A stretch of 11,126 nucleotides of DNA from a candidate division WOR-3 bacterium (lineage in GTDB: Bacteria; Hydrothermota; UBA3072): assembly GCA_039804165.1 (NCBI GenBank), contig JBDRZZ010000034.1, positions 1 through 11,126 on the forward strand, given 5' to 3'. Each line of letters starts with the position of its first letter. Position 1 is the first letter of the stretch. A program made the translations under genes and the position numbers. Shown here piece by piece: positions 6,120 through 11,126 of the stretch. Below the pieces are notes generated by a model that was not told the origin of the DNA, ran no database searches, and saw only the letters and a program-made list of their open reading frames with translations.

Positions 6120-6761
6120 ATGCGAGAAATATTTATATTCATTTTGTTTATATTAACTTTTCCCTTACTCTCTTATACTGAAGAAAATGGCACAATCAAG
6201 CTCCCAAAACCTAAAATTAAAGGTGGAAGGCCATTAATGGAAGTCCTTAAAGACAGAAAAACAACCCGTTCTTTTAGCGAAAAAGAATTACCCTTAGAAG
6301 AGCTATCAAATCTTCTATGGGCTGCTTTTGGAATAAATAGACCAAACGAGGGAAAAAGGACCGCTCCTTCTGCAATGAACAAACAAGAAATCGACATCTA
6401 TGTTGCCTTAAAAATGGGGTTATATTTATATGACCCAAATAAAAATCTTTTAAAAAAAATCCACAATAAAGATATTCGTAGAGCAACAGGAGAGCAGGAT
6501 TTCGTAGGTATCGCTCCTATAAATTTAATCTTTGTAGCGGACTATTCAAGGATGGGAGAAATTTCTGAAGAAAATAAAAATTTCTTTTCTGCTATAGATG
6601 CAGGTTTTATTGCACAGAATGTTTATCTTTACTGTGCTTCTAATAAACTTGGAACTGTTGTAAGGGCTTGGATAGACAGAGATAACCTTTCAAAATTAAT
6701 GGAACTTAAAGAAGACCAAAAAATAATTATTGCCCAAACTGTAGGATATCCAGCAAATTAA
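6120..6761 (+). CDS. Exported nitroreductase-family (SagB/ThcOx-like) flavoprotein
   Basis: I place the start at ATG 6120, not at the upstream in-frame TTG at 6072. AGGGAGG (6108-6114) sits 5 nt before this ATG, and the protein then begins MREIFIFILFILTFPLLSYT, a clear signal peptide or N-terminal anchor. The mature part is the nitroreductase fold: DRKTTRSFSEKELPLEELSN (45-64) with the FMN-phosphate arginines, LLWAAFGIN (65-73), RTAPSAMN (80-87), FSAIDAGFIAQNVYLYCASN (156-175), LGTVVRAW (177-184) and the closing AQTVGYPAN (205-213). The 213-residue length is typical. Members bind FMN and reduce nitro groups, quinones or other acceptors; the true substrate is unknown. An exported member is unusual because FMN is normally loaded in the cytoplasm. 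It is divergent from rex, so redox control by Rex is possible, but I found no Rex site. Confidence 0.8.
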   Translation: MREIFIFILFILTFPLLSYTEENGTIKLPKPKIKGGRPLMEVLKDRKTTRSFSEKELPLEELSNLLWAAFGINRPNEGKRTAPSAMNKQEIDIYVALKMGLYLYDPNKNLLKKIHNKDIRRATGEQDFVGIAPINLIFVADYSRMGEISEENKNFFSAIDAGFIAQNVYLYCASNKLGTVVRAWIDRDNLSKLMELKEDQKIIIAQTVGYPAN

Positions 6762-6776
6762 AAAGTTTCTTTTTCA

Positions 6777-6805
6777 TTGACAAAAGAGAATTTTTAAAGT
6801 ATAAT
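6777..6805 (+). promoter_or_regulatory. Perfect consensus promoter of the acyl-CoA synthetase gene
   Basis: TTGACA (6777-6782), a 17-bp spacer and TATAAT (6800-6805) match the consensus exactly. The ATG at 6812 follows 6 nt after the -10 box, so the expected first base of the mRNA is the start codon itself. Confidence 0.85.
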
Positions 6806-6811
6806 TTTATT

Positions 6812-8491
6812 ATGAAATGGAAGTTTGTAAAAGAACCAGAAGAAATAGTTACTCTTCCTCAAATGTTTTTAAAAACCGTTATGAGTTATCCTGAAAATGC
6901 AGCAATTAAACTTGTGGGAGAAGGAGGGAATTTAAAAGAGTGGTCTTACGAGGAACTTTATAATTTAATAATTTCTCTTGCCATTCAAATGAAAACCAAA
7001 AAAATTAAGAAAGGGGATAGAGTAGCCATATATGGTTATTACTCTCCAGAATGGGTTATTACTTATTTTGCAATTCAGTTTATAGGAGCAATTGGGGTTC
7101 CCATTGACAATCGGTTAACATATAGAGAAGCTCATTACCTTGTTAACGATTCAGGTGCAAAAATTCTATTTTATTCCCCAGATTTATTAGCAGATGAACT
7201 TGTAGTAGAGAAAAGAGAAAAATATCTTCCTTTGGAGCTACCAAATTTTACATCGGAAGTTAAAGATTTTCCCTTACCTCCTTTAAGTCTTGACGATCCT
7301 GCGGTTATTCTTTACACTTCAGGCACAACAGGCTCTCCCAAAGGAGTTGTCCTTACCCATAGAAATTTAGCGAGCAATGTAGAAATGTTACGAGAGGTTG
7401 TAGAGTTCAATCCCAATGATTCCTTCTATGTTCTTTTGCCGCTAAATCATATATTCTCTCAAACAGTTAATATGTTAGCTCCTTTCTCTACTGGCTCTTC
7501 AATGATTCTGGCGCGTTCACTTAAATCAAAGGATATAATAGAAGATTGTAAAAAAACAAAACCAACAATATTTGCTGTTGTTCCCCTCATTCTTGAAAAA
7601 TTTATAGAAGGAATTGAAAAAGAAATAAAAAGATCCCATCTTGCAAAAAGAGCAATATTTAAAGCTTTAGACGGTGTTGGAACTTTTCTCCATAGAATAA
7701 AAAGGGGAAGCGGTGGTTTCTTATATTCAACAATTAAGAAAAATCTGGGGCTTGAACGATTAAAATATCTAATATCAGGGGGAGCAGCTCTCCCTAAATG
7801 GGTTTCTCAAAAATTTGAACAATGGAGTTTTCCAATAATACAAGGGTATGGTTTAACAGAAACTTCGCCTGTTATTTCTGTTAACCCAATATACGCTCCT
7901 AAAAATGAATCAGTAGGTCTTCCTTTACCTGGATTAGAGATCAAAATATTAAATCCTAACGAAAATGGTGTTGGAGAAATTGCTGTAAAGGGTCCATCAG
8001 TATTCAAAGGTTTTTGGGAAAATGAAGAAGCAACAAAAGAAGTCTTTGAAGGAGAATGGTTTAAAACAGGGGATCTTGGTTTTTTAGATTCCGAAGGGTA
8101 TCTTTACATCACTGGAAGAAAAAAATCTGTTATTGTAACGAAGGGAGGAAAAAATATTTATCCAGAAGAAATCGAAAATTATTTATCCCAATCTCCTCTA
8201 ATTGAAGAAGTTCTTGTATTATCTAAACCTAATCCAAAAACAGGAAGCGAAGAATTAGTAGCTATTGTTTACCCAAATTATGAAGAGTTAGATGAATATT
8301 GTAGAAAACATAGAATTGAAGAAAAAGATCCACATAAAATAATAAACGAAGAGATAAAGAAATTAAACCAAGATCTTACAGACTTCAAGAGAATAAGAAG
8401 GGTCTTAATAAGAGATGAAGAATTTCCAAAAACACCAACAAGAAAAATAAAACGTTATCTATTTGAAGAAGAAGGAGTAGAAATTCAGTAA
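6812..8491 (+). CDS. Long-chain fatty-acid--CoA ligase (AMP-binding superfamily)
   Basis: This 559-residue adenylate-forming enzyme is complete. The phosphate-binding loop YTSGTTGSPKGVVLTHRN (168-185) is followed by LPLNHIFSQ (209-217), SGGAALP (322-328), the substrate motif QGYGLTETSP (344-353), GLPLPGLEIKI (369-379) and EWFKTGDLGFLDSEGYLYIT (415-434). The hinge follows at GRKKSVIVTKGG (435-446) with NIYPEEIE (448-455), and the C-terminal catalytic lysine lies in TPTRKIKRY (541-549, Lys-545). These enzymes activate a carboxylate with ATP to an acyl-adenylate and transfer it to CoA. The overall pattern fits FadD-like long-chain acyl-CoA synthetases, acting in the cytoplasm or at the inner membrane. 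No other beta-oxidation gene is nearby, so lipid recycling or incorporation of exogenous fatty acid are alternatives. It is the sole gene on its transcript, and its stop lies 3 nt from the rnpB 3' end on the other strand. Confidence 0.88.
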   Translation: MKWKFVKEPEEIVTLPQMFLKTVMSYPENAAIKLVGEGGNLKEWSYEELYNLIISLAIQMKTKKIKKGDRVAIYGYYSPEWVITYFAIQFIGAIGVPIDNRLTYREAHYLVNDSGAKILFYSPDLLADELVVEKREKYLPLELPNFTSEVKDFPLPPLSLDDPAVILYTSGTTGSPKGVVLTHRNLASNVEMLREVVEFNPNDSFYVLLPLNHIFSQTVNMLAPFSTGSSMILARSLKSKDIIEDCKKTKPTIFAVVPLILEKFIEGIEKEIKRSHLAKRAIFKALDGVGTFLHRIKRGSGGFLYSTIKKNLGLERLKYLISGGAALPKWVSQKFEQWSFPIIQGYGLTETSPVISVNPIYAPKNESVGLPLPGLEIKILNPNENGVGEIAVKGPSVFKGFWENEEATKEVFEGEWFKTGDLGFLDSEGYLYITGRKKSVIVTKGGKNIYPEEIENYLSQSPLIEEVLVLSKPNPKTGSEELVAIVYPNYEELDEYCRKHRIEEKDPHKIINEEIKKLNQDLTDFKRIRRVLIRDEEFPKTPTRKIKRYLFEEEGVEIQ

Positions 8492-8494
8492 TAA

Positions 8495-8810
8495 AGTGGA
8501 AGGGCTATAAGCCGGATTCTGTTTTAGATAGTCATTGCTCTATGCAACTACCTGAGGTCATTAGGTCCGGGTGAGTAGACCTGCCTCTGTTTGTCTTGCA
8601 TTGGAGGGGGTTTACCATGCGACTTCTGTCACCAGAAGCCCGGTGAGCTCTTACCTCACCTTTTCACCCTTACCTTGCAAAGCAAGGCGGTATGTTTTCT
8701 GTGGCACTTTCCGTCACCTTACGGTGCCTCCCTTCCGGGAGCCTCCCTCACCCACAATGTCCGGACTTTCCTCACTCTCAAAAGAGAGCGCGACTATCCG
8801 CCCTTCCACT
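8495..8810 (-). ncRNA. rnpB: RNase P RNA (bacterial type A-like)
   Basis: On the minus strand the RNA begins AGTGGAAGGGCGGATAG (8810-8794) and contains the universally conserved GAGGAAAGTCCGGAC (8773-8759), ACAGAAAACATACCGCC (8702-8686), GGTAAACCCC (8616-8607) and the 3' segment AGAATCCGGCTTATAGCC (8520-8503), ending CCTTCCACT, which pairs with the 5' end to form P1. These are the core blocks of bacterial RNase P RNA, the catalytic part of the enzyme that matures tRNA 5' ends. The length of about 316 nt is shorter than the 377 nt of E. coli, so some peripheral helices are reduced. It is clearly richer in G+C than the surrounding genes. Open frames overlapping it are artefacts. The ends are inferred from P1 pairing and the promoter. 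Confidence 0.97.
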
Positions 8811-8816
8811 TAATAT

Positions 8817-8845
8817 ATATTAACATCTCTTTATAGAAAATTCAA
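8817..8845 (-). promoter_or_regulatory. rnpB promoter
   Basis: On the minus strand TTGAAT (8845-8840), a 17-bp spacer and TAATAT (8822-8817) precede the A of AGTGGAAGG at 8810 by 6 nt, which matches the expected 5' end of the RNA. Its correct placement supports using the same -10-to-start distance elsewhere in the window. Confidence 0.75.
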
Positions 8846-8867
8846 GACCCTTTTAAACGATTAGTCC

Positions 8868-8895
8868 TTGACATAATATAAAAATTTCTTAATCT
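8868..8895 (+). promoter_or_regulatory. hpt promoter, divergent from rnpB
   Basis: A perfect TTGACA (8868-8873) is followed after 16 bp by TAATCT (8890-8895). The ATG at 8905 comes 9 nt later, allowing at most a 2-3 nt leader. The GAGG touching the ATG is too close to act as a Shine-Dalgarno site. The rnpB and hpt promoters share this 94-bp gap back to back. Confidence 0.65.
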
Positions 8896-8904
8896 CATAA
8901 GAGG

Positions 8905-9444
8905 ATGAAATTTAAAACCTTAATAACTGAAAAGGATATAAAGAAAAGAATAAAAGAGTTAGTAGAAAAAATTGCAAAAGATAGCTTGGGCAAAGAAATA
9001 TTTATTATTGGAATTCTAAAAGGGAGCTTTATATTCCTCTCTGATTTACTAAGAGAGTTTTACAATCATAATATTCATCCTTCTCTTGACTTTATCACAA
9101 TTGAATCCTATGGAAAAGGTAAAATATCTACAGGAAAACTTAAACTGTTAAGAGATATCACCGTAGACATCCAAAACAAGTGGGTTCTACTTGTAGACGA
9201 TATACTTGATACAGGTAGAACACTTGCATATGCAAAAGAACATTTTTTAAAGAAAAACCCTTTTTCTATAAAGACCTGCGTTTTTCTCGATAAACCTGAA
9301 AGAAGAGTCAACAATTTTCAGGCTGATTATGTAGGCTTTCAAATACCTAATAAATTTGTTGTTGGATACGGAATGGATTATGCAAACCTTTTCCGCGAAC
9401 TACCCTATGTAGCGGTTCTTGATGAAGAAGAAAAAAATAATTAG
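8905..9444 (+). CDS. hpt: Hypoxanthine (guanine) phosphoribosyltransferase
   Basis: This 179-residue cytoplasmic type I phosphoribosyltransferase converts hypoxanthine or guanine and PRPP to IMP or GMP in purine salvage. The PRPP-binding loop VLLVDDILDTGRTL (94-107) is intact. Other hallmarks are IIGILKGSFIFLSDLLREF (34-52), the flexible-loop region IESYGKGKISTGKLKLLRDI (66-85), CVFLDKPERR (125-134) and FVVGYGMDYANLFRELPYV (151-169), whose valine, aspartate and following residues hold the base. Length and order are normal for bacterial Hpt. The start agrees with the family's short N-terminus before the ITEKDI helix and with the promoter. The gene stands alone between rnpB and a DUF2784 gene. 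Its TAG stop coincides with the first bases of a dispersed-repeat remnant (TAGCCACGGAGA), so the last residues may have been altered by that insertion. Confidence 0.95.
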   Translation: MKFKTLITEKDIKKRIKELVEKIAKDSLGKEIFIIGILKGSFIFLSDLLREFYNHNIHPSLDFITIESYGKGKISTGKLKLLRDITVDIQNKWVLLVDDILDTGRTLAYAKEHFLKKNPFSIKTCVFLDKPERRVNNFQADYVGFQIPNKFVVGYGMDYANLFRELPYVAVLDEEEKNN

Positions 9445-9475
9445 CCACGGAGAGACACAGATGAAAACGGATTTT
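9444..9475 (+). repeat. Remnant of a dispersed CCACGGAGACACAG-type intergenic repeat
   Basis: GCCACGGAGAGACACAGATG followed by AAAACGGATTTTTT resembles the CCACAGAGACACAGA...CACGGAT sequence that I recall as recurring between genes in many bacterial genomes. A degenerate copy in the opposite orientation occurs at 10911-10950. It starts on the hpt stop codon. Confidence 0.45.
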
Positions 9476-9509
9476 TTACAAGGCCCTCTTGCTGCCAACA
9501 ACTCTCTAT

Positions 9510-9529
9510 CCCCTACGCCCTATTAGGGG
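9510..9529 (+). repeat. Inverted repeat abutting the -10 box of the DUF2784 gene
   Basis: CCCCTA (9510-9515) and TAGGGG (9524-9529) form a perfect 6-bp stem with an 8-nt loop. It ends exactly where a TAATAT -10 box (9530-9535) begins, 6 nt before the ATG. No recognisable -35 hexamer lies 16-18 bp upstream, so this dyad could be an activator site. It could instead end hpt transcription, but no T tract follows. Confidence 0.4.
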
Positions 9530-9535
9530 TAATAT
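9530..9535 (+). promoter_or_regulatory. Probable -10 box of the DUF2784 gene
   Basis: TAATAT lies 6 nt before ATG 9542, the same distance as in the DUF763 and acyl-CoA synthetase promoters, but no good -35 is present. An AGGGG 12 nt before the ATG is a distant, weak alternative as a ribosome-binding site. Confidence 0.4.
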
Positions 9536-9541
9536 AAAAAT

Positions 9542-9940
9542 ATGTTGTATAAAATAGTTGCAGATATAATCGTTTTTTTACATTTCATCTGGATAATTTT
9601 TATGTTGCTTGGTTTCTTTTTAACTCTCTATGGATTTTTCTGGAAAAAATTCTTTGATTGGTGGCTCTTTAGAACTCTACATCTTGGAGGGATATTATTT
9701 GTCGGAATCCTTACCGCCTTACAGAGATTTTGCCCTTTGACAATACTTGAAAATATTTCAAGAGCAAAATATGATATAAGAACAACTTACCCGGGGTCTT
9801 TCATTATTCATTACATAGAAAAATTGGTATATCCTGAGGTGAATCAGACCTTACTCAGAATAGTAACTATAATTGCTACTCTTTTTTGCCTTATTGTTTT
9901 CATTATTCAACCACCAAAAAGGCTAAAGTTTCTCAATTAA
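9542..9940 (+). CDS. DUF2784 family membrane protein
   Basis: This 132-residue protein has three clear hydrophobic segments (about 8-30, 44-60 and 105-123) and a basic C-terminus. It matches the small DUF2784 membrane family in its N-terminal KIVADIIVFLHFIWIIFMLLG (4-24), the conserved FCPLTILEN (63-71) and GSFIIHYIEKLVYP (85-98). The family has no assigned function that I know of. Residue order and length are normal. It stands alone, with its own -10 box, between hpt and the convergent CAP-domain gene, and its stop lies 10 nt from that gene's stop. Nothing in the context suggests a role beyond the inner membrane location. Confidence 0.8.
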   Translation: MLYKIVADIIVFLHFIWIIFMLLGFFLTLYGFFWKKFFDWWLFRTLHLGGILFVGILTALQRFCPLTILENISRAKYDIRTTYPGSFIIHYIEKLVYPEVNQTLLRIVTIIATLFCLIVFIIQPPKRLKFLN

Positions 9941-9957
9941 TGAGCTAAATTTACTCA
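9941..9957. terminator. Weak AT-rich dyad between convergent DUF2784 and CAP genes
   Basis: TGAGCTAAATTTACTCA becomes a perfect 16-bp palindrome if the C at 9945 is bulged out. It lies exactly between the two convergent stop codons and covers the CAP stop. With only two G:C pairs per arm and no T tract it would be a poor intrinsic terminator. Confidence 0.2.
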
Positions 9958-10778
9958 TACCTTGGAAGTTGAAAAATTTCTCTACACGGAGAGCCCGTAT
10001 AAACGAAAAGCCTAACCCCACAACGATAAAAATTCTGATCTTTCAAACAGAGTTCTAATTTATGTAAAGTTCTATCCCTAAGAAGAGAAAAAATAATCTT
10101 TCCGCCTTTTATTTCTAAGGAATCCTTAGAAACAAGCTTTCCATTATCAAACGCCCAAACTTCAGGGAGAAACGAATTAACATAAAAAAATATCTTATAT
10201 CTCTCTGATCTTACTTGCACTATTACGCTATCAACTCCAAAATCAGAAAGATTTGCGAAATTTTGGGTTGCCTTAAGCACTTCTCCCCTCCCAACACATC
10301 CAATACCCATATGGGTAAACTCTGGATTTAAAATATTCTTTCTATGATTAGGGCTATCCATCCAACCACTCATTATTAACTTTGCAAGAGAATCAGGATT
10401 CTCTTGCAGAAGTAAAGGAACTGCGCCTCCAATATTTTCTGCAACATTTTCACCTATCAAAAGAACTGGCAATCCAGAATTATATATCCGGTGTAAAGGA
10501 GTTTTATTAATCTCATCCGGTGAATTGTGGGATAAATATTTTCTCTTTACCATATCCTTAGAATGCTCTCTTGCAGCAAGCTTTAATCGTTTATCCAATT
10601 TAAGAATACCCAGCCCATTTTTTATTCGCTCTTCATTTGTCAAATTGAATAACAAAGTTTCAATCGTATCAATCCCTTCAACTTCAGGATAAATAGAAAC
10701 GAATTTTGCTGTTGTATCTTGGAATTTTCCAATCCGAACTTCTGTTAAAGAAGCAGAAAACAATATCAAAAAAATCAT
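9951..10778 (-). CDS. Exported CAP-domain (SCP/PR-1) protein
   Basis: This 275-residue protein begins with a hydrophobic MIFLILFSASLT, a short signal peptide or anchor. The CAP domain runs from about 42 to 178: LLFNLTNEERIKNGLGILKL (42-61), LKLAAREHSKDM (65-76), YLSHNSP (81-87), LIGENVAEN (107-115), the SGWMDSPNHRKNILNPEFTH block (137-156), MGIGCV (157-162) and ATQNFAN (170-176). The four positions that form the CAP cavity appear kept as His-72, Glu-110, His-145 and a late polar residue. Bacterial CAP proteins are secreted or surface-bound and of varied or unknown function. About 95 further residues follow that I do not recognise; they are beta-rich and carry three cysteines (244, 253, 265). 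It is monocistronic, with a TATAAT box 7 nt before the ATG. If translation began elsewhere the signal sequence would be lost, which supports this start. Confidence 0.85.
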   Translation of the reverse strand: MIFLILFSASLTEVRIGKFQDTTAKFVSIYPEVEGIDTIETLLFNLTNEERIKNGLGILKLDKRLKLAAREHSKDMVKRKYLSHNSPDEINKTPLHRIYNSGLPVLLIGENVAENIGGAVPLLLQENPDSLAKLIMSGWMDSPNHRKNILNPEFTHMGIGCVGRGEVLKATQNFANLSDFGVDSVIVQVRSERYKIFFYVNSFLPEVWAFDNGKLVSKDSLEIKGGKIIFSLLRDRTLHKLELCLKDQNFYRCGVRLFVYTGSPCREIFQLPRYE

Positions 10779-10785
10779 ATTTAAT

Positions 10786-10813
10786 ATTATAGCATAGGAA
10801 TCAAAATTTGCAA
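10786..10813 (-). promoter_or_regulatory. Promoter of the CAP-domain gene
   Basis: On the minus strand TTGCAA (10813-10808), a 16-bp spacer and a perfect TATAAT (10791-10786) lie upstream, with 7 nt between the -10 box and ATG 10778. This is another leaderless layout; no Shine-Dalgarno site is present. Confidence 0.65.
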
Positions 10814-10848
10814 TCCCCTAAAGAATATAACCACTAAAGAGTAATGCA

Positions 10849-10885
10849 TTCTTTGTCTACGGATTTCGTCAAATCCGATAAAGAA
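10849..10885. repeat. Long hairpin in the non-coding region before the right repeat
   Basis: CGGATTT (10860-10866) and AAATCCG (10871-10877) form a perfect 7-bp stem with loop CGTC. TTCTTT (10849-10854) and AAAGAA (10880-10885) extend it below an asymmetric internal loop. No T tract follows on either strand, so it is not a classical terminator. Together with 10896-10950 it accounts for most of the structure in this roughly 190-bp gene-free gap; apart from the CAP promoter I see nothing else there. Confidence 0.6.
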
Positions 10886-10895
10886 CGGAGAATAA

Positions 10896-10915
10896 GGGTA
10901 ATCTCTGTTGTACCC
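10896..10915. repeat. Short inverted repeat GGGTA / TACCC
   Basis: GGGTA (10896-10900) pairs with TACCC (10911-10915) across a 10-nt loop, directly after the larger hairpin. Alone it is weak, but it adds to a run of structured sequence. Confidence 0.3.
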
Positions 10916-10950
10916 GTGAAAATCTATGTCCAAGATATTTGTGTAATTTG
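10911..10950 (-). repeat. Degenerate copy of the dispersed repeat, opposite orientation
   Basis: The stretch reading CCGTGAAAATCTATGTC then GTGTAATTTG resembles the reverse complement of the 9444-9475 repeat: over the 17-base core, 12 positions match (CCGT, ATCT and TGTC blocks). It also resembles the widespread ATCCGTG...AATCTGTGTC intergenic sequence. Confidence 0.35.
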
Positions 10951-10969
10951 TTTTTGAAAAAAGGAGTAT

Positions 10970-11126
10970 TTAAACAGAAAAGACCCTTCCAAGGCCGGTG
11001 TGGACACTTTGAGATATTTTAACATTCACAAGGTCTAATTCCAGATCAAGAGTCACATCCATTTTCTTCTCCAGGAGTTTATCAAGATCCGCCGCAAACA
11101 AGTGGACAAGTTCAGGAGATTTATTT
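10970..11126 (-). CDS. C-terminal fragment of the repeated gene, right copy
   Basis: On the minus strand an open frame enters from the right edge, starts NKSPELVHLFAADLDKLL, and ends at TAA (10972-10970) after about 52 codons with HTGLGRVFSV. It is the second copy of the gene fragment at 3-161, differing at two bases (Pro to Ala and Asn to Asp) over the shared 41 codons, and it then reads on in a different C-terminal frame. This copy probably shows the intact C-terminus. The protein family is not recognised; a transposase is the simplest reading of a near-identical, inverted, multicopy gene. Confidence 0.5.
   Translation of the reverse strand, partial: NKSPELVHLFAADLDKLLEKKMDVTLDLELDLVNVKISQSVHTGLGRVFSV
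11000..11122 (-). repeat. Right arm of the 123-bp long inverted repeat
   Basis: This is the reverse complement of 27-149 with two mismatches. The two arms enclose about 10.85 kb, and both coding fragments point inward. Confidence 0.9.

Noticed and set aside
8571-8836. Two overlapping plus-strand reading frames of about 80 codons
   Set aside because: They lie across the RNase P RNA gene on the opposite strand and have no family resemblance.
1-11126. CRISPR array, tRNA genes, or a defence or biosynthetic island
   Set aside because: No regularly spaced direct repeats, no tRNA-like cloverleaf and no recognisable defence or biosynthetic genes were seen; the content is mostly ordinary chromosomal genes.

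Overview
The window is AT-rich bacterial DNA with densely packed genes. It carries a complete bacterial-type RNase P RNA gene, a Rex redox repressor, an exported LolA/LolB-like protein (which suggests a diderm envelope) and a DUF763 protein, a family I associate with thermophiles and archaea. The RNase P RNA is clearly richer in G+C than the AT-rich coding genes, as is usual for structural RNAs of thermophiles. My inference is a deep-branching, probably thermophilic and anaerobic, diderm bacterium, possibly a candidate phylum such as WOR-3. The sequence alone does not fix the taxon.

Layout. Both ends hold nearly identical inverted copies (123 nt, 2 mismatches) of the 3' end of one repeated gene, both reading inward. 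The unit is probably a contig or segment bounded by two copies of a mobile or dispersed repeat. From left to right: a plus-strand pair, DUF763 (219-1301) and a LolA-like exported protein (1314-2090). A minus-strand block follows: rex (5976-5332), an FAD-linked D-lactate/glycolate-type oxidase (5302-3932), a short GT9-like glycosyltransferase (3928-3137) and a GT-B glycosyltransferase (3136-2087). Divergent from rex are an exported nitroreductase-fold protein (6120-6761) and a long-chain acyl-CoA synthetase (6812-8491). rnpB lies on the minus strand (8810-8495), with a divergent hpt gene (8905-9444). A DUF2784 membrane protein (9542-9940) converges on an exported CAP-domain protein (10778-9951). 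The remaining roughly 190 bp before the right repeat holds hairpins and remnants of a dispersed repeat.

Expression. Promoters close to the TTGACA-N16/17-TATAAT consensus are unusually easy to see. For the first genes of several transcripts (DUF763, glcD-like, fadD-like, hpt, CAP, probably DUF2784) the -10 box ends only 5-9 nt before the ATG, so these mRNAs should be leaderless or nearly so. Internal operon genes are instead coupled to the preceding stop codon or use Shine-Dalgarno sites. No convincing intrinsic terminator is visible at any of the three convergent gene junctions.

Functionally the genes cover redox control and 2-hydroxyacid oxidation (Rex, FAD oxidase), surface polysaccharide synthesis (two glycosyltransferases), fatty-acid activation, purine salvage, tRNA 5' maturation and several envelope proteins. 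I see no defence system, CRISPR array or biosynthetic cluster. The most notable signals are the leaderless-promoter pattern, the flanking inverted repeat, the odd start region of rex, and the almost abutting fadD-like and rnpB 3' ends.
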